DNA of 64,000 nt from Nocardioides sp. HDW12B. GTDB lineage: Bacteria; Actinomycetota; Actinomycetes; Propionibacteriales; Nocardioidaceae. Made by a program: the position numbers and the translations under genes. The first letter of the stretch is position 1. The number at the start of each line of letters is the position of its first letter. This document shows, piece after piece, positions 45,335 through 56,707 of this stretch. Below the pieces are notes generated by a model. The model did no database searches. It saw only the letters and a list, made by a program, of their open reading frames with translations, and was not told the DNA's origin. Where the stretch lies: positions 992,001-1,056,000 of the forward strand of contig NZ_CP049867.1 in assembly GCF_011299595.1 (NCBI RefSeq), given 5' to 3'.

Positions 45335-46360
45335 ATGGCGAACAGCTTCATCGGACGGGACATGGCCGTTGACCTGGGGACGGCGAACACCCTGGTCTAC
45401 GTGCGGGGCAAGGGCGTGCTGCTCGACGAGCCGAGCGTGGTCGCGCTCAACTCGAGCACGGGCGAGATCCTCGCCGTCGGCCACGAGGCGAAGCGGATGC
45501 TCGGGCGCACGCCCGACAACATCACCGCGCTGCGCCCGCTCCAGGACGGCGTGATCGCCGACTTCGACTCCACCGAGCAGATGCTCCGGTTCTTCATCCA
45601 GCAGGTGCACCGCCGCCGCTACTTCGCCAAGCCCCGCCTGGTGATCTGCGTGCCGAGCGCCATCACCGCGGTCGAGCAGCGCGCAGTGAAGGAGGCCGGC
45701 TACCAGGCCGGTGCCCGCCGGGTCTACATCATCGAGGAGCCCATGGCCGCCGCCATCGGCGCCGGGCTCCCCGTCCACGAGGCCACCGGCAACATGGTCG
45801 TCGACGTCGGCGGCGGCACCACCGAGGTCGCGGTGATCTCGCTGGGCGGCATCGTCACCAGCCTCAGCGTCCGCACCGCCGGCGACGACATCGACCAGGC
45901 GATCATCGCGTGGATGAAGAAGGAGCACTCCCTGATGCTGGGGGAGCGCACCGCCGAGGAGATCAAGATGACCCTCGGCACGGCCTTCCCGCTCACCAAG
46001 GAGCCCGAGGCCGAGATCCGCGGTCGCGACATGGTCACCGGGCTGCCCAAGACGATCGTGGTCTCCAGCGTCGAGGTGCGCCACGCCATCGAGGAGCCGC
46101 TGCACGACATCGTCGACGCGGTGCGCGCCACCCTCGACCAGACCCCGCCCGAGCTCGCCGGCGACATCATGGACCGCGGCGTGGTCCTGACCGGTGGAGG
46201 GGCGCTGCTCCGCGGGCTCGACGAGCGGCTGCGCCACGAGACCGGCATGCCCGTCCACGTGGCCGAGGAGCCGCTGCACTCGGTCGCCCTGGGCGCCGGC
46301 AAGTGCGTCGAGGAGTTCGAAGCGCTCCAGCAGGTCCTCGTCTCCGAGCCGCGGCGGTAG
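45335..46360 (+). CDS. mreB: Rod-shape-determining protein MreB (actin homologue)
   Basis: The 341-residue protein has phosphate-1 DLGTANT, phosphate-2 VDVGGGTTE and adenosine LTGGGALL motifs. It polymerises under the membrane and positions the elongation machinery. ATG 45335 gives MANSFIGRDMAVDLGT, matching Streptomyces MreB; an in-frame GTG at 45311 would add 8 residues. It leads the mreBCD-mrdA-rodA operon, placed between ndk and rne as in Streptomyces. Confidence 0.95.
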   Translation: MANSFIGRDMAVDLGTANTLVYVRGKGVLLDEPSVVALNSSTGEILAVGHEAKRMLGRTPDNITALRPLQDGVIADFDSTEQMLRFFIQQVHRRRYFAKPRLVICVPSAITAVEQRAVKEAGYQAGARRVYIIEEPMAAAIGAGLPVHEATGNMVVDVGGGTTEVAVISLGGIVTSLSVRTAGDDIDQAIIAWMKKEHSLMLGERTAEEIKMTLGTAFPLTKEPEAEIRGRDMVTGLPKTIVVSSVEVRHAIEEPLHDIVDAVRATLDQTPPELAGDIMDRGVVLTGGGALLRGLDERLRHETGMPVHVAEEPLHSVALGAGKCVEEFEALQQVLVSEPRR

Positions 46361-46362
46361 TC

Positions 46363-47265
46363 GTGGCCCTCAAGGACTCCCGCTCGGGTGCCGGACGGTC
46401 GGTGGTGGCCGTGCTGGCGCTGGCCTGCGTCACCACGATGGTCGTCGACTATCAGGGCCAGGACGACTCGCCGTTCCAGCCGGTGCGGCGCGGCATCGGC
46501 GACCTCCTCGCCCCGGCGCAGGAGGGCACCGCCGTGGTGGCGCGCCCGCTGCACGACATCCCCGGCTTCTTCGAGTCCAGCAAGGACCTCCGCGCCGACG
46601 TCGCGCGTCTCGAGGCCGAGAACGCCAACCTCCGCGGCCAGGTCGCCACGACCTCCGAGGTGCGCTACCGCGCCGCCGAGCTCGACGGGCTGCTGGCCGC
46701 CTCCCGCACGGCCGACCTCGCCCTGGTCCCGGCCCGGGTGGTCGCGATGGGACCGGCCCAGGCCTTCTCCCACACCGTCACCATCGACGCCGGCACCAGC
46801 TCCGGCGTCCACGCCGACATGACCGTCATCAACAACGCCGGGCTGGTCGGGCGCGTGCTCCACGCCAGCCGCAGCACGGCGACGATCCTGCTGGTGGTGG
46901 ACGAGGCCTCCGTGGTCGGGGCCCGGCTGGGCTCCAACGCCGAGGTGGGCTTCCTGCGCGGCCGCGGCGAGATCGACGGCGACACCCGCCTCGACCTCGA
47001 CCTCGTCGACAACTCCGAGACGCCGGGCGAGGACGACGTCGTCGTCACGTGGGGCAGCCGCAGCGGCGGACCGTACGTCGCCGGCATCCCGATCGGGTCC
47101 GTCGGCTCGGTCTACTCCAGCCCGCGCGAGCAGTCCAAGCACGCCGTCATCACGCCGTTCGTCGACTTCTCCTCCCTCGACCTCGTCGGGGTGGTCGTCG
47201 ACGGTGACACCCAGGGGGACCGTCCGGTGATCCGCGCCGGCGAGGTCCCGGAGGAGGACCGCTGA
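46363..47265 (+). CDS. mreC: Rod-shape-determining protein MreC
   Basis: The 300-residue protein has one N-terminal membrane helix, a coiled coil (KDLRADVARLEAENANLRGQ) and the double beta-barrel domain. It bridges MreB to periplasm-facing synthases. GTG start two bases after the mreB stop; its own stop overlaps mreD. Confidence 0.92.
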   Translation: MALKDSRSGAGRSVVAVLALACVTTMVVDYQGQDDSPFQPVRRGIGDLLAPAQEGTAVVARPLHDIPGFFESSKDLRADVARLEAENANLRGQVATTSEVRYRAAELDGLLAASRTADLALVPARVVAMGPAQAFSHTVTIDAGTSSGVHADMTVINNAGLVGRVLHASRSTATILLVVDEASVVGARLGSNAEVGFLRGRGEIDGDTRLDLDLVDNSETPGEDDVVVTWGSRSGGPYVAGIPIGSVGSVYSSPREQSKHAVITPFVDFSSLDLVGVVVDGDTQGDRPVIRAGEVPEEDR

Positions 47266-47789
47266 TGCCTGTCGTCCGCGCCGCCCTGTTCACCGTGCTG
47301 CTGCTCGCGGCCGTGGTGCTGCAGACCGCGTTCTTCCCGTACTTCGCCCTCGACGGCGTCACGCCCGACGTGGTGCTCATCGTCGTGGTGGCCGCCGGCC
47401 TCACCCGCGGGCCGGAGTTCGCCGCGGTCCTCGGCTTCTTCGGGGGCCTGCTCATCGACCTCGCACCGCCGGCCGAGCACGTCGCCGGCCGGTGGGCGCT
47501 GGCGCTCATGGTGGTCGGCTACCTCGCCGGCAAGGTGCGCCCCGAGGCCGGGCGCTCCGCGCTGGCGGCGCTGGCGACGGTGGGGGCGGCGTCCTTCGTC
47601 GGCACCTCGATCTTCGCGCTGTCCGGGCTGCTCATGATCGAGCCGTCGGTCACCGCCGGGGAGGCGCTGCGCGTCATTCCGATCGCCCTGCTCCTCGACC
47701 TCCTGCTCGCGCCGTTCGTGCTGCCGCCGGCCCTGCGGATCTTCCGCCGGGTCCAGCCACGGCAGGTCGCCTACGAGCGGCGCGCATGA
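47265..47789 (+). CDS. mreD: Rod-shape-determining protein MreD
   Basis: The 174-residue integral membrane protein has about five helices (first: RAALFTVLLLAAVVLQTAF). TGATG overlap with mreC and GGAGGA upstream. It is the membrane partner of MreC. Confidence 0.88.
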   Translation: MPVVRAALFTVLLLAAVVLQTAFFPYFALDGVTPDVVLIVVVAAGLTRGPEFAAVLGFFGGLLIDLAPPAEHVAGRWALALMVVGYLAGKVRPEAGRSALAALATVGAASFVGTSIFALSGLLMIEPSVTAGEALRVIPIALLLDLLLAPFVLPPALRIFRRVQPRQVAYERRA

Positions 47790-47822
47790 CCCGGTCGACG
47801 ACTCGAGCGGACACGCGCTGAC

Positions 47823-50015
47823 ATGGCCATCATGAGCGGGCTCACCGCACTTCGCGCCGACCCCTCGCGCGCAGCCCGGCCCACCTCGGGCCTGCGGGCC
47901 GCCGTGAAGGGGCAGCTGCGCATCCGCGTGATCATGGCGCTCGTCCTGGCGCTGTTCCTCACCCTCTTCGGCCGGCTGTGGTACCTCCAGGTCCTCGACG
48001 GCGAGGCCTACCAGGCCAAGGCCGCCGACCAGTCGGTCCGCGAGATCGTGGTGCAGCCCGCGCGCGGCCTCATCGTCGACGACATGGGCCGACCGCTGGT
48101 CGCCAACCGCACCTCCTGGGTCGTCACCATCGACCGCACGCTGCTCGGCAAGCTCGACGAGCCGGTGCAGAAGCGGCTGCTGCGCCGCATCGCCGGCGCC
48201 GTCGACCGGCCCTACGCCGCGATCCGCGAGCGCACGCTGCTGTGCGGGGAGCCCGGCTCCATGGCCGGCACCTGCTGGAACGGCTCGCCCTACCAGCCGG
48301 TCCCGGTCGCCAAGGACATCGAGCAGCAGACCGCGATCTCGATCATGGAGCAGAACGAGGACTTCCCTGCCGTCCTGGTCGAGAACCAGACGGTGCGCTC
48401 CTACCCGGCGCCCTACGGCATCAACGCCGCCCACCTGCTGGGCTACCTCAGCCCCATCACCGAGGGCGAGCTGGACCGGGCCGAGAAGTCCGAGGACGCC
48501 TCGGTCCACGGTGCCTCCGTGGTCGGTCGCGCCGGCCTCGAGAAGGCCTACGACCGCTACCTGCGCGGCTACCCCGGCTACAAGCAGGTCGCGGTGGACT
48601 CGGTCGGTCGCGTCCTGGGCGACTCCGGCGAGGTCCAGGGCAGGGTCGGGGACACCCTGGTCACCTCGATCGACTCCCGGGTCCAGGCCGTCGTCGAGCA
48701 GCAGCTCGCGCAGACCATCAAGACCGCCCGCGCCACCGTCGACGAGGTCACGGGCCGGCCCTACGTCGCCGACTCCGGCGCCGCCGTCGTGATGGAGGCG
48801 GACACCGGTCGCATCGTCGCGATGGCCAGCCAGCCGACGTACGACCCGAAGCTGTGGGTGGGCGGCATCCGCGAGTCCGAGCTGCAGCGCCTCTACTCAC
48901 AAGCCTCCGGCACCCCGCTGCTGTCGCGCGCCACCCAGGGCCAGTTCGCGCCCGGCTCCACCTGGAAGCCGTTCATGACCGCCGGCGCCCTGGGCGACGG
49001 CTACACCCAGAGCACCTCGCTCAACTGCTCCTCGTCGCTGCAGGTGGGCAATCGCCCCTTCAAGAACTACGAGTCCGGGGCCTACGGCTACATCGGCTTC
49101 CAGAAGGCGCTCGAAGTCTCGTGCAACACCTTCTTCTACCGGATCGGGCTGAACTTCTGGCAGAAGTACGGCTCCGACGTCGCCGACGTCGACGCCAAGG
49201 ACCCGCTGGTCGAGGAGGCCAAGGAGTTCGGCTTCGGCTCGACCACGGGGATCGACATCCCCGGTGAGGCGAGCGGTCGCATCGCCGACCGGAAGTGGAA
49301 GCTCGAGTACTACAAGACGATGAAGGACTACTACTGCAAGGTGGGCAAGGAGCCGGGCTACGACTTCCTGCACCGCTTCGCGCGCGAGTTCTGCGTCGAG
49401 GGCTTCGCCTACCGGGCCGGCGACGCGGTCAACTTCGCCATCGGCCAGGGCGACACCGTGGTGACGCCGCTGCAGCTCGCGCGTGCGTACGGCGCCCTGT
49501 CGAACGGCGGCACGCTCTACGAGCCCAGCGTCGGCAAGGCGATCGTCGACCCGGCCGGCGAGGTCGTCAAGCAGATCGAGCCGAAGGTGCAGGCGAAGGT
49601 CGACGTGCCGCAGAGCGACCTCGACTTCATCGACGCCGGCCTGCGCAACGTCGCCGCCTCGAGCACCGGCACCATGAACTGGCGGCTGCTGGAGTTCCCG
49701 CTCGGGCAGGTGCCGATCCGCGCCAAGACCGGCTCGGCGGAGGTCTACGGCAAGCAGTCGACGTCGTGGGTTGCGTCGTACACGAAGGACTACGTCGTGG
49801 TGATGATGGTGTCCCAGGGCGGCACCGGCTCGGGCACCTCGGGTCCGGCGATCCGCAAGATCTACGAGACCCTGTACGGCGTCAAGGGCATGTCCGTGAA
49901 GCCCGCCGAGGCCGCCATCCCGGGCGTGACCCCGCCGGCGAGGCTGCCGGTGTTCGCCGAGGACGGCTCGATCCTGCCGCCCTCGACCGACGCCGTGGCG
50001 AAGGGCGGTTCGTGA
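47823..50015 (+). CDS. mrdA: Penicillin-binding protein 2 (elongation transpeptidase)
   Basis: This 730-residue class B PBP has a short N-tail, one membrane helix (~35-55) and a dimerisation/pedestal domain. The transpeptidase domain has SxxK (Ser379, Lys382; APGSTWKPF), SCN (433-435) and KTG (from Lys635). It cross-links peptidoglycan with RodA. There are no PASTA domains. An alternative ATG lies nine bases downstream. Confidence 0.94.
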   Translation: MAIMSGLTALRADPSRAARPTSGLRAAVKGQLRIRVIMALVLALFLTLFGRLWYLQVLDGEAYQAKAADQSVREIVVQPARGLIVDDMGRPLVANRTSWVVTIDRTLLGKLDEPVQKRLLRRIAGAVDRPYAAIRERTLLCGEPGSMAGTCWNGSPYQPVPVAKDIEQQTAISIMEQNEDFPAVLVENQTVRSYPAPYGINAAHLLGYLSPITEGELDRAEKSEDASVHGASVVGRAGLEKAYDRYLRGYPGYKQVAVDSVGRVLGDSGEVQGRVGDTLVTSIDSRVQAVVEQQLAQTIKTARATVDEVTGRPYVADSGAAVVMEADTGRIVAMASQPTYDPKLWVGGIRESELQRLYSQASGTPLLSRATQGQFAPGSTWKPFMTAGALGDGYTQSTSLNCSSSLQVGNRPFKNYESGAYGYIGFQKALEVSCNTFFYRIGLNFWQKYGSDVADVDAKDPLVEEAKEFGFGSTTGIDIPGEASGRIADRKWKLEYYKTMKDYYCKVGKEPGYDFLHRFAREFCVEGFAYRAGDAVNFAIGQGDTVVTPLQLARAYGALSNGGTLYEPSVGKAIVDPAGEVVKQIEPKVQAKVDVPQSDLDFIDAGLRNVAASSTGTMNWRLLEFPLGQVPIRAKTGSAEVYGKQSTSWVASYTKDYVVVMMVSQGGTGSGTSGPAIRKIYETLYGVKGMSVKPAEAAIPGVTPPARLPVFAEDGSILPPSTDAVAKGGS

Positions 50016-51268
50016 TGGCCCTCCTCGCCCCCGGTCGTCCTTCCTCCGGCTCCCGCAACCGCACCCCGCTGGCGCGCCCGCGCACCATCCGCACCGAGTC
50101 GAGCCTGGCCCGCGTCCCGCGCCTGGACTGGCTCCTGCTCGTGGCGACCGCGGCCCTGCTGGCGCTGGGCACGATGCTGGTCTGGTCGGCGACCGCCGAG
50201 CGTGACGTGCTCACCGGCGGCGACTCGACGGCCTTCCTGCGGCGCCACCTGGTCAACATCGCCATCGGCGTGGTGCTGGCCGTGCTGGTCGCCGCCACCG
50301 AGCACCGCTGGGTGCGCATCCTCGCCCCGCCGGTGTACGTCGCCTCCCTCGTCGGGCTGCTGCTCGTGCTCGTCATGGGCTCGACCATCAACGGCTCCCG
50401 GTCGTGGATCGTGATCGCCGGCATGTCCATCCAGCCGGCCGAGTTCGCCAAGCTCTCGGTCGTCATCGGCATGGCCCTCGTCGTCGCCGAGCGCACCGAG
50501 GGGTCGTGGCGCCAGCGCGAGGTCCGCCACCTCGACGTCCTCGGCATGCTGGCGGTGGCGTCCGTGCCCGCCGTGCTGATCCTGCTCCAGCCCGACCTCG
50601 GCACCGTGCTGGTGCTGCTGGCCACCGTCTTCGGGGTCATCGCGGTCTCCGGCGCCCCGCGCCGCTGGCTGTGGATGCTGCTGGGCGGCGGGGTGCTCGT
50701 CAGCGCCGCGGCCGTCCGCTTCGGACTGCTGAAGGCCTACCAGATCGACCGGTTCATGGCCTTCACGAACCCGGCCCTCGACCCGCAGGGTGCGGGCTAC
50801 AACACCGAGCAGGCGCGCATCGCGATCGGCAACGGCGGCGTCTTCGGCCAGGGCCTGTTCAACGGCTCGCAGACCCGCTCGGGCTTCGTGCCCGAGCAGC
50901 AGACGGACTTCATCTTCACGGTCGCGGGGGAGGAGCTCGGCCTCGTCGGCGCCGCCGTGATCATCGGCCTGCTCGCGCTGCTGCTGTGGCGGGCCTTCGT
51001 GATCGCCGCGCAGGCCCAGGACCTCTTCGGTCGTCTGGCAGCGGCCGGGGTGGCGTGCTGGTTCGCCTTCCAGTCCTTCCAGAACATCGGGATGTGCCTG
51101 GGGATCATGCCGGTCACCGGCGTACCCCTGCCGCTGGTGTCCTACGGCGGCACGTCGATGTTCGCCACCCTGATGGCCGTCGGCCTGCTGCTCAACATCC
51201 ACCTGCGCACCCAGCGCGCGATGGGCCTCGGCATGTCGCGCACCGGGGTCAACCGCTCCCGCTCCTGA
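50015..51268 (+). CDS. rodA: RodA (SEDS peptidoglycan polymerase)
   Basis: The 417-residue protein has about ten membrane helices and SEDS motifs SIQPAEFAK, LQPDLGT and a large loop with FNGSQTRSGFVPEQQTDFIF. PLPLVSYGGTS is near the end. It is the glycosyltransferase partner of PBP2; its ATG overlaps the mrdA stop (TGATG). Confidence 0.94.
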   Translation: MALLAPGRPSSGSRNRTPLARPRTIRTESSLARVPRLDWLLLVATAALLALGTMLVWSATAERDVLTGGDSTAFLRRHLVNIAIGVVLAVLVAATEHRWVRILAPPVYVASLVGLLLVLVMGSTINGSRSWIVIAGMSIQPAEFAKLSVVIGMALVVAERTEGSWRQREVRHLDVLGMLAVASVPAVLILLQPDLGTVLVLLATVFGVIAVSGAPRRWLWMLLGGGVLVSAAAVRFGLLKAYQIDRFMAFTNPALDPQGAGYNTEQARIAIGNGGVFGQGLFNGSQTRSGFVPEQQTDFIFTVAGEELGLVGAAVIIGLLALLLWRAFVIAAQAQDLFGRLAAAGVACWFAFQSFQNIGMCLGIMPVTGVPLPLVSYGGTSMFATLMAVGLLLNIHLRTQRAMGLGMSRTGVNRSRS

Positions 51269-51375
51269 CCGACCCCCGGCCGCGGGTGGCCGGTCCGGCT
51301 CGCGGGTTGGGGTCCGGTGCGCTCGGCGGCGTACCCTGGGCCGGTCCACCGCCCCCGACCGCGAGGTTCCCCGCC

Positions 51376-53355
<1,980 letters not shown>

Positions 53356-53472
53356 CCCGCCAGCCGGCCGCGGGCCCGTCGGCGTGACCGTTCGCCCGGC
53401 GTTCACCGAGGGGTTGCGCCGACGTGCGGCCGGGTGCCTACGGTGCCGGGGAACCCGACCCGAGGAGCCACC

Positions 53473-54441
53473 GTGACCGCACAGATCCGTCGCCTCGCCG
53501 CCATCGGCTGCACCACCGTCCTGGTCTCCGGCCTGACCGCCTCCGCCGTCGCCCGGCCGCCTGCGCCGAAGGACGACACCCTCGCCCGGGCGTTCGAGAA
53601 CGTCTCGCGCAGCACGACCTGGACGAAGACAGGCTCGCTGCGCCTCGACTTCAACACCCACCACCCGCAGGCGATGGAGGTCGTGGGCGACCGGACCTAC
53701 CTGTCCTCGGTCGAGATCACCGAGGCGCCGGAGAAGTACCCCGAGCCGGTCGGCGGCTACGACCGCACCCCGGGCAAGGGCGTCGGGCACCTGTTCGTGC
53801 TCGACCGCGAGGGCAACCTCCTCGAGGACGTGGTCCTCGGTGAGGGCGACATGTACCACCCCGGTGGCCTGGACGTGGACCGCGACGGGGGCATCTGGCT
53901 GCCCGTGGCGGAGTACCGCCCCGACAGCCGGGCGATCGTCTACAAGGTCGACCCGCGCACCTTCGAGGCGACCGAGATGTTCACCGTCGACGACCACGTC
54001 GGTGGGGTCGTCCGCGACCAGGTCACCGGTCGCGTCGTCGGGCAGTCGTGGGGCTCGCGGCGCTTCTACGAGTGGACCCCCGACGGCCGGCAGAAGGCGC
54101 GCTGGCTGAACGACAGCCACGTCGTGGACTACCAGGACTGCGAGTACGTCGCTTCCCGCAAGGCTCTCTGCTCCGGGGTCGCGGGCCTGCCCGCCCAGCC
54201 CGGCGCCGGTACGCCGTACGAGCTGGGTGGGTTCGCGCTCCTCGACCTCCGCAGCCGCACGATCCTGCACGAGGTGCCGACCCAGCTGTGGTCGACCGCC
54301 GGCCACGTGGTGACCCGCAACCCCACGGACATCGACGCCGCCGGCAGCAGGCTCACGATGTACGCCGCTCCCGACGACTTCGGCGAGGGCAACGACACCG
54401 AGCTGCTCACCTACGAGGCGACCGTCACGCCGCTGCGCTGA
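53473..54441 (+). CDS. Secreted beta-propeller-like protein (DUF6454-like)
   Basis: The 322-residue protein has a signal peptide ending near TASAVA. The mature part has repeated beta-strand blocks with HPGGLDVDRDGGIWLPVAEY, typical of propellers. I tentatively place it with DUF6454. GAGGAG five bases before GTG; TACGGT (53439-53444) is a likely -10. It and the next gene split the radical SAM/DUF2344 pair. Confidence 0.68.
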   Translation: MTAQIRRLAAIGCTTVLVSGLTASAVARPPAPKDDTLARAFENVSRSTTWTKTGSLRLDFNTHHPQAMEVVGDRTYLSSVEITEAPEKYPEPVGGYDRTPGKGVGHLFVLDREGNLLEDVVLGEGDMYHPGGLDVDRDGGIWLPVAEYRPDSRAIVYKVDPRTFEATEMFTVDDHVGGVVRDQVTGRVVGQSWGSRRFYEWTPDGRQKARWLNDSHVVDYQDCEYVASRKALCSGVAGLPAQPGAGTPYELGGFALLDLRSRTILHEVPTQLWSTAGHVVTRNPTDIDAAGSRLTMYAAPDDFGEGNDTELLTYEATVTPLR

Positions 54442-54481
54442 CGGGGGCCTGACGGGCCGCCCGGCTCCGACGCAGGCAGGG

Positions 54482-55708
54482 TCAGGTACGACGAGCCAGC
54501 TCGTCCTCGAGGTAGCGGGGACGGGCGGCCATCAGCCCGAGCACCATCTGGGGCACCAGCAGCGCGGCGAGGAAGACGATCGGGACGTCCCAGCCGCCGG
54601 TGGCCGCGTAGATGATGCCGATGCCGAACGGGCCGATCGCCGAGAACAGGTAGCCCACCGACTGGGTGAACCCGGACAGCGCAGCCGTGCCCTGCGGCGT
54701 CCGGGAGCGCAGCCCGATCATGGTCAGCGCCAGCGGGAAGCAGGCGCCCCCGACCCCGATCAGCAGCGCCCAGAACCACGCCAGGTCGGCCCGGAAGACG
54801 AACAGGCCGAGGTAGCCGAGCCCGTAGGTGCTCACCAGGACCACCACGATCGCGCGCTGGTCGGGCCGTCGTCCGGCCAGCCACGGCACGAGCAGCGAGG
54901 TCGGGATGCTCGCCCCGGCCAGCACGCCGACGAGCAGCCCGGCGGTGGCGGCGCTGTAGCCGCTGTCGCGGAAGAGCTGGGCGAACCAGCCGAACGTCGC
55001 GTACGCCTGCACCGACTGCAGCCCGAAGAACGCCGCCATGGTCCAGCCGAGCCGGGTGCGGGCGACGTCGCTCCAGCCGACGTTGCCCTCGCCGTGGCGC
55101 GCCAGGGTGGCGGTGCGGTCGAGGCGCCAGAGCAGGAACCACGGCAGCGCGGCCACGGCCGCCAGCACCGCCCACGCGCCGAGGCCGACACGCCAGGACG
55201 AGTCGGCCAGCAGGTGCGTGAACGGCACGGTCAGGGTGAATCCAGCCGTCAGCCCGATGGCCAGTGCCGTCGTGTAGACGGCCGTCATCACGCCGATGCG
55301 GTCGGGGAAGTGGCGCTTGACCAGTGACGGCATCAGCACGTTGGTGGTCGCCATCGCGGACAGGCTCAGGAACGACAGCGCGAGGAAGACCGCGGCGGAG
55401 TCGGTCAGCGCTCGCCCCGACAGCCCGAGCACCAGCACCACGAGCGCCACCAGGGTCACCCGGTGGGGTCCGAACCGGGCGGCCAGCGCGGGGGACAGCG
55501 CCCCCACGGTGGAGAAGGCCAGCACGGGGAGCGTGGTCAGCAGTCCGGCCCCGGCGCCCCCCAGGCCGAGGGCGGTCGACACCTCGTCGAGGACCGGCCC
55601 GACGCTCACCGCGGCCGGGCGCAGGTTGAACGAGACCATCACGATCGCGGCGAGGACGAGGAGACCGCCCCCCGTTCTCTGGGTCGGGCGGGTCGCGGTC
55701 GAGGTCAC
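54482..55708 (-). CDS. MFS transporter, CynX/NimT family
   Basis: The 408-residue protein has about 12 membrane helices and the NLRPAAVSVGPVLDEV opening typical of the CynX/NimT group. LMPSLVKRHFP follows helix 4. The GTG start was chosen at the first plausible codon before helix 1. It is convergent with the secreted-protein gene and divergent from the DUF2344 gene. The substrate is unknown. Confidence 0.85.
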   Translation of the reverse strand: MTSTATRPTQRTGGGLLVLAAIVMVSFNLRPAAVSVGPVLDEVSTALGLGGAGAGLLTTLPVLAFSTVGALSPALAARFGPHRVTLVALVVLVLGLSGRALTDSAAVFLALSFLSLSAMATTNVLMPSLVKRHFPDRIGVMTAVYTTALAIGLTAGFTLTVPFTHLLADSSWRVGLGAWAVLAAVAALPWFLLWRLDRTATLARHGEGNVGWSDVARTRLGWTMAAFFGLQSVQAYATFGWFAQLFRDSGYSAATAGLLVGVLAGASIPTSLLVPWLAGRRPDQRAIVVVLVSTYGLGYLGLFVFRADLAWFWALLIGVGGACFPLALTMIGLRSRTPQGTAALSGFTQSVGYLFSAIGPFGIGIIYAATGGWDVPIVFLAALLVPQMVLGLMAARPRYLEDELARRT

Positions 55709-55748
55709 CGGACCATCCTCTCCCGCGGGACCGCGGACCAACCGCCGG

Positions 55749-55754
55749 TAGGCT
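55749..55754 (+). promoter_or_regulatory. -10 hexamer TAGGCT before DUF2344 gene
   Basis: TAGGCT lies 8 bases before GTG 55763, giving the gene its own promoter after separation from the radical SAM gene. Confidence 0.5.
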
Positions 55755-55762
55755 GGTCGATC

Positions 55763-56503
55763 GTGCGTGACCAGCCCCAGCAGCAGCCACCCCCCGTCCA
55801 GCGCCTCCGTGTGCGCTACGCCAAGCGCGGCCGGTTGCGCTTCACCAGCCACCGCGACTTCTCGCGCGCCTTCGAGCGCGCGCTGGTGCGCGCCCGGGTG
55901 CCGATGGCCTACTCCTCCGGCTTCAACCCCCACCCCCGGATCTCGTACGCCGGGGCAGCGCCGACGGGGTCCGCCAGCGAGGCGGAGTACCTCGAGATCG
56001 GGCTCGCCCAGGTGGTGGACCCCGAGGAGATGCGCCAGGCCCTCGACGCCGCCCTGCCCCCGGGCCTCGACGTGCTGGAGGTGCGACCGTCCGCCGGAGG
56101 CTCGCTCGCCGACCTGCTCCAGGCCAGCATCTGGCGGCTGAGCCTCCCCGGCGTCGCCGAGGACGAGGCGAGCCGGGCCGCCGAGGCCTTCCTCGCGGCT
56201 CCGGAGATCTCGGTCGAGCGGATGACGAAGCGCGGGCTGCGTACCTTCGACGCCCGCGGTGCGGTCGCCGCGCTGGCCGTCGTGGAGTCGGGGTCCTCGG
56301 AGGGGGAGTGTGCGATACTCCAGGTGGTCTTGCGGCACGGCGTGCCGTCCGTCAGACCCGACGACGTCCTCGCCGGTCTGCGCGAGGTCTCGGGACTCCA
56401 GGCCGGAGCCGCTGCCACGTTCGAGCGGGTGGCCCAGGGGACTTGGGACGCTCAGGCCGGCACAGTGGGCGACCCGTTGGTGCTCGACCGCGACGCGGTG
56501 TGA
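55763..56503 (+). CDS. DUF2344 / TIGR03936 protein
   Basis: The 246-residue protein starts with the family pattern LRVRYAKRGRLRFTSHRDFSRAFERALVRA and SSGFNPHPRISYA. It is usually adjacent or fused to the TIGR03960 radical SAM protein and upstream of rne, suggesting a role in RNA modification or processing. Here it keeps the rne neighbour only. Confidence 0.88.
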   Translation: MRDQPQQQPPPVQRLRVRYAKRGRLRFTSHRDFSRAFERALVRARVPMAYSSGFNPHPRISYAGAAPTGSASEAEYLEIGLAQVVDPEEMRQALDAALPPGLDVLEVRPSAGGSLADLLQASIWRLSLPGVAEDEASRAAEAFLAAPEISVERMTKRGLRTFDARGAVAALAVVESGSSEGECAILQVVLRHGVPSVRPDDVLAGLREVSGLQAGAAATFERVAQGTWDAQAGTVGDPLVLDRDAV

Positions 56504-56707
56504 GTCGGATGGTGACAGCTCCGGCCCGCTGACGCCGTTGACCGCGGTCAGGCTCGACAGGTCTCCTCTGACGCAACGCCGGTGGGCGTCGCCGCTGCTC
56601 CACTGCCCGTGGCGCACCACCGAAGACTTGCGCTGGACCGGTCGAGGCCGGGACGGCGACCGACACGCTCGTGAGCCGCGTGAAGCGGCATCGCGACGAG
56701 GAGAACG
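56504..56707 (+). other. 204-bp gap before rne
   Basis: It contains the palindrome GACCGCGGTC (~56540) after TTGAC, and GACGAGGAGA just before the rne start. No convincing promoter pair or hairpin was seen. Possibly an rne 5' leader for RNase E autoregulation. Confidence 0.3.
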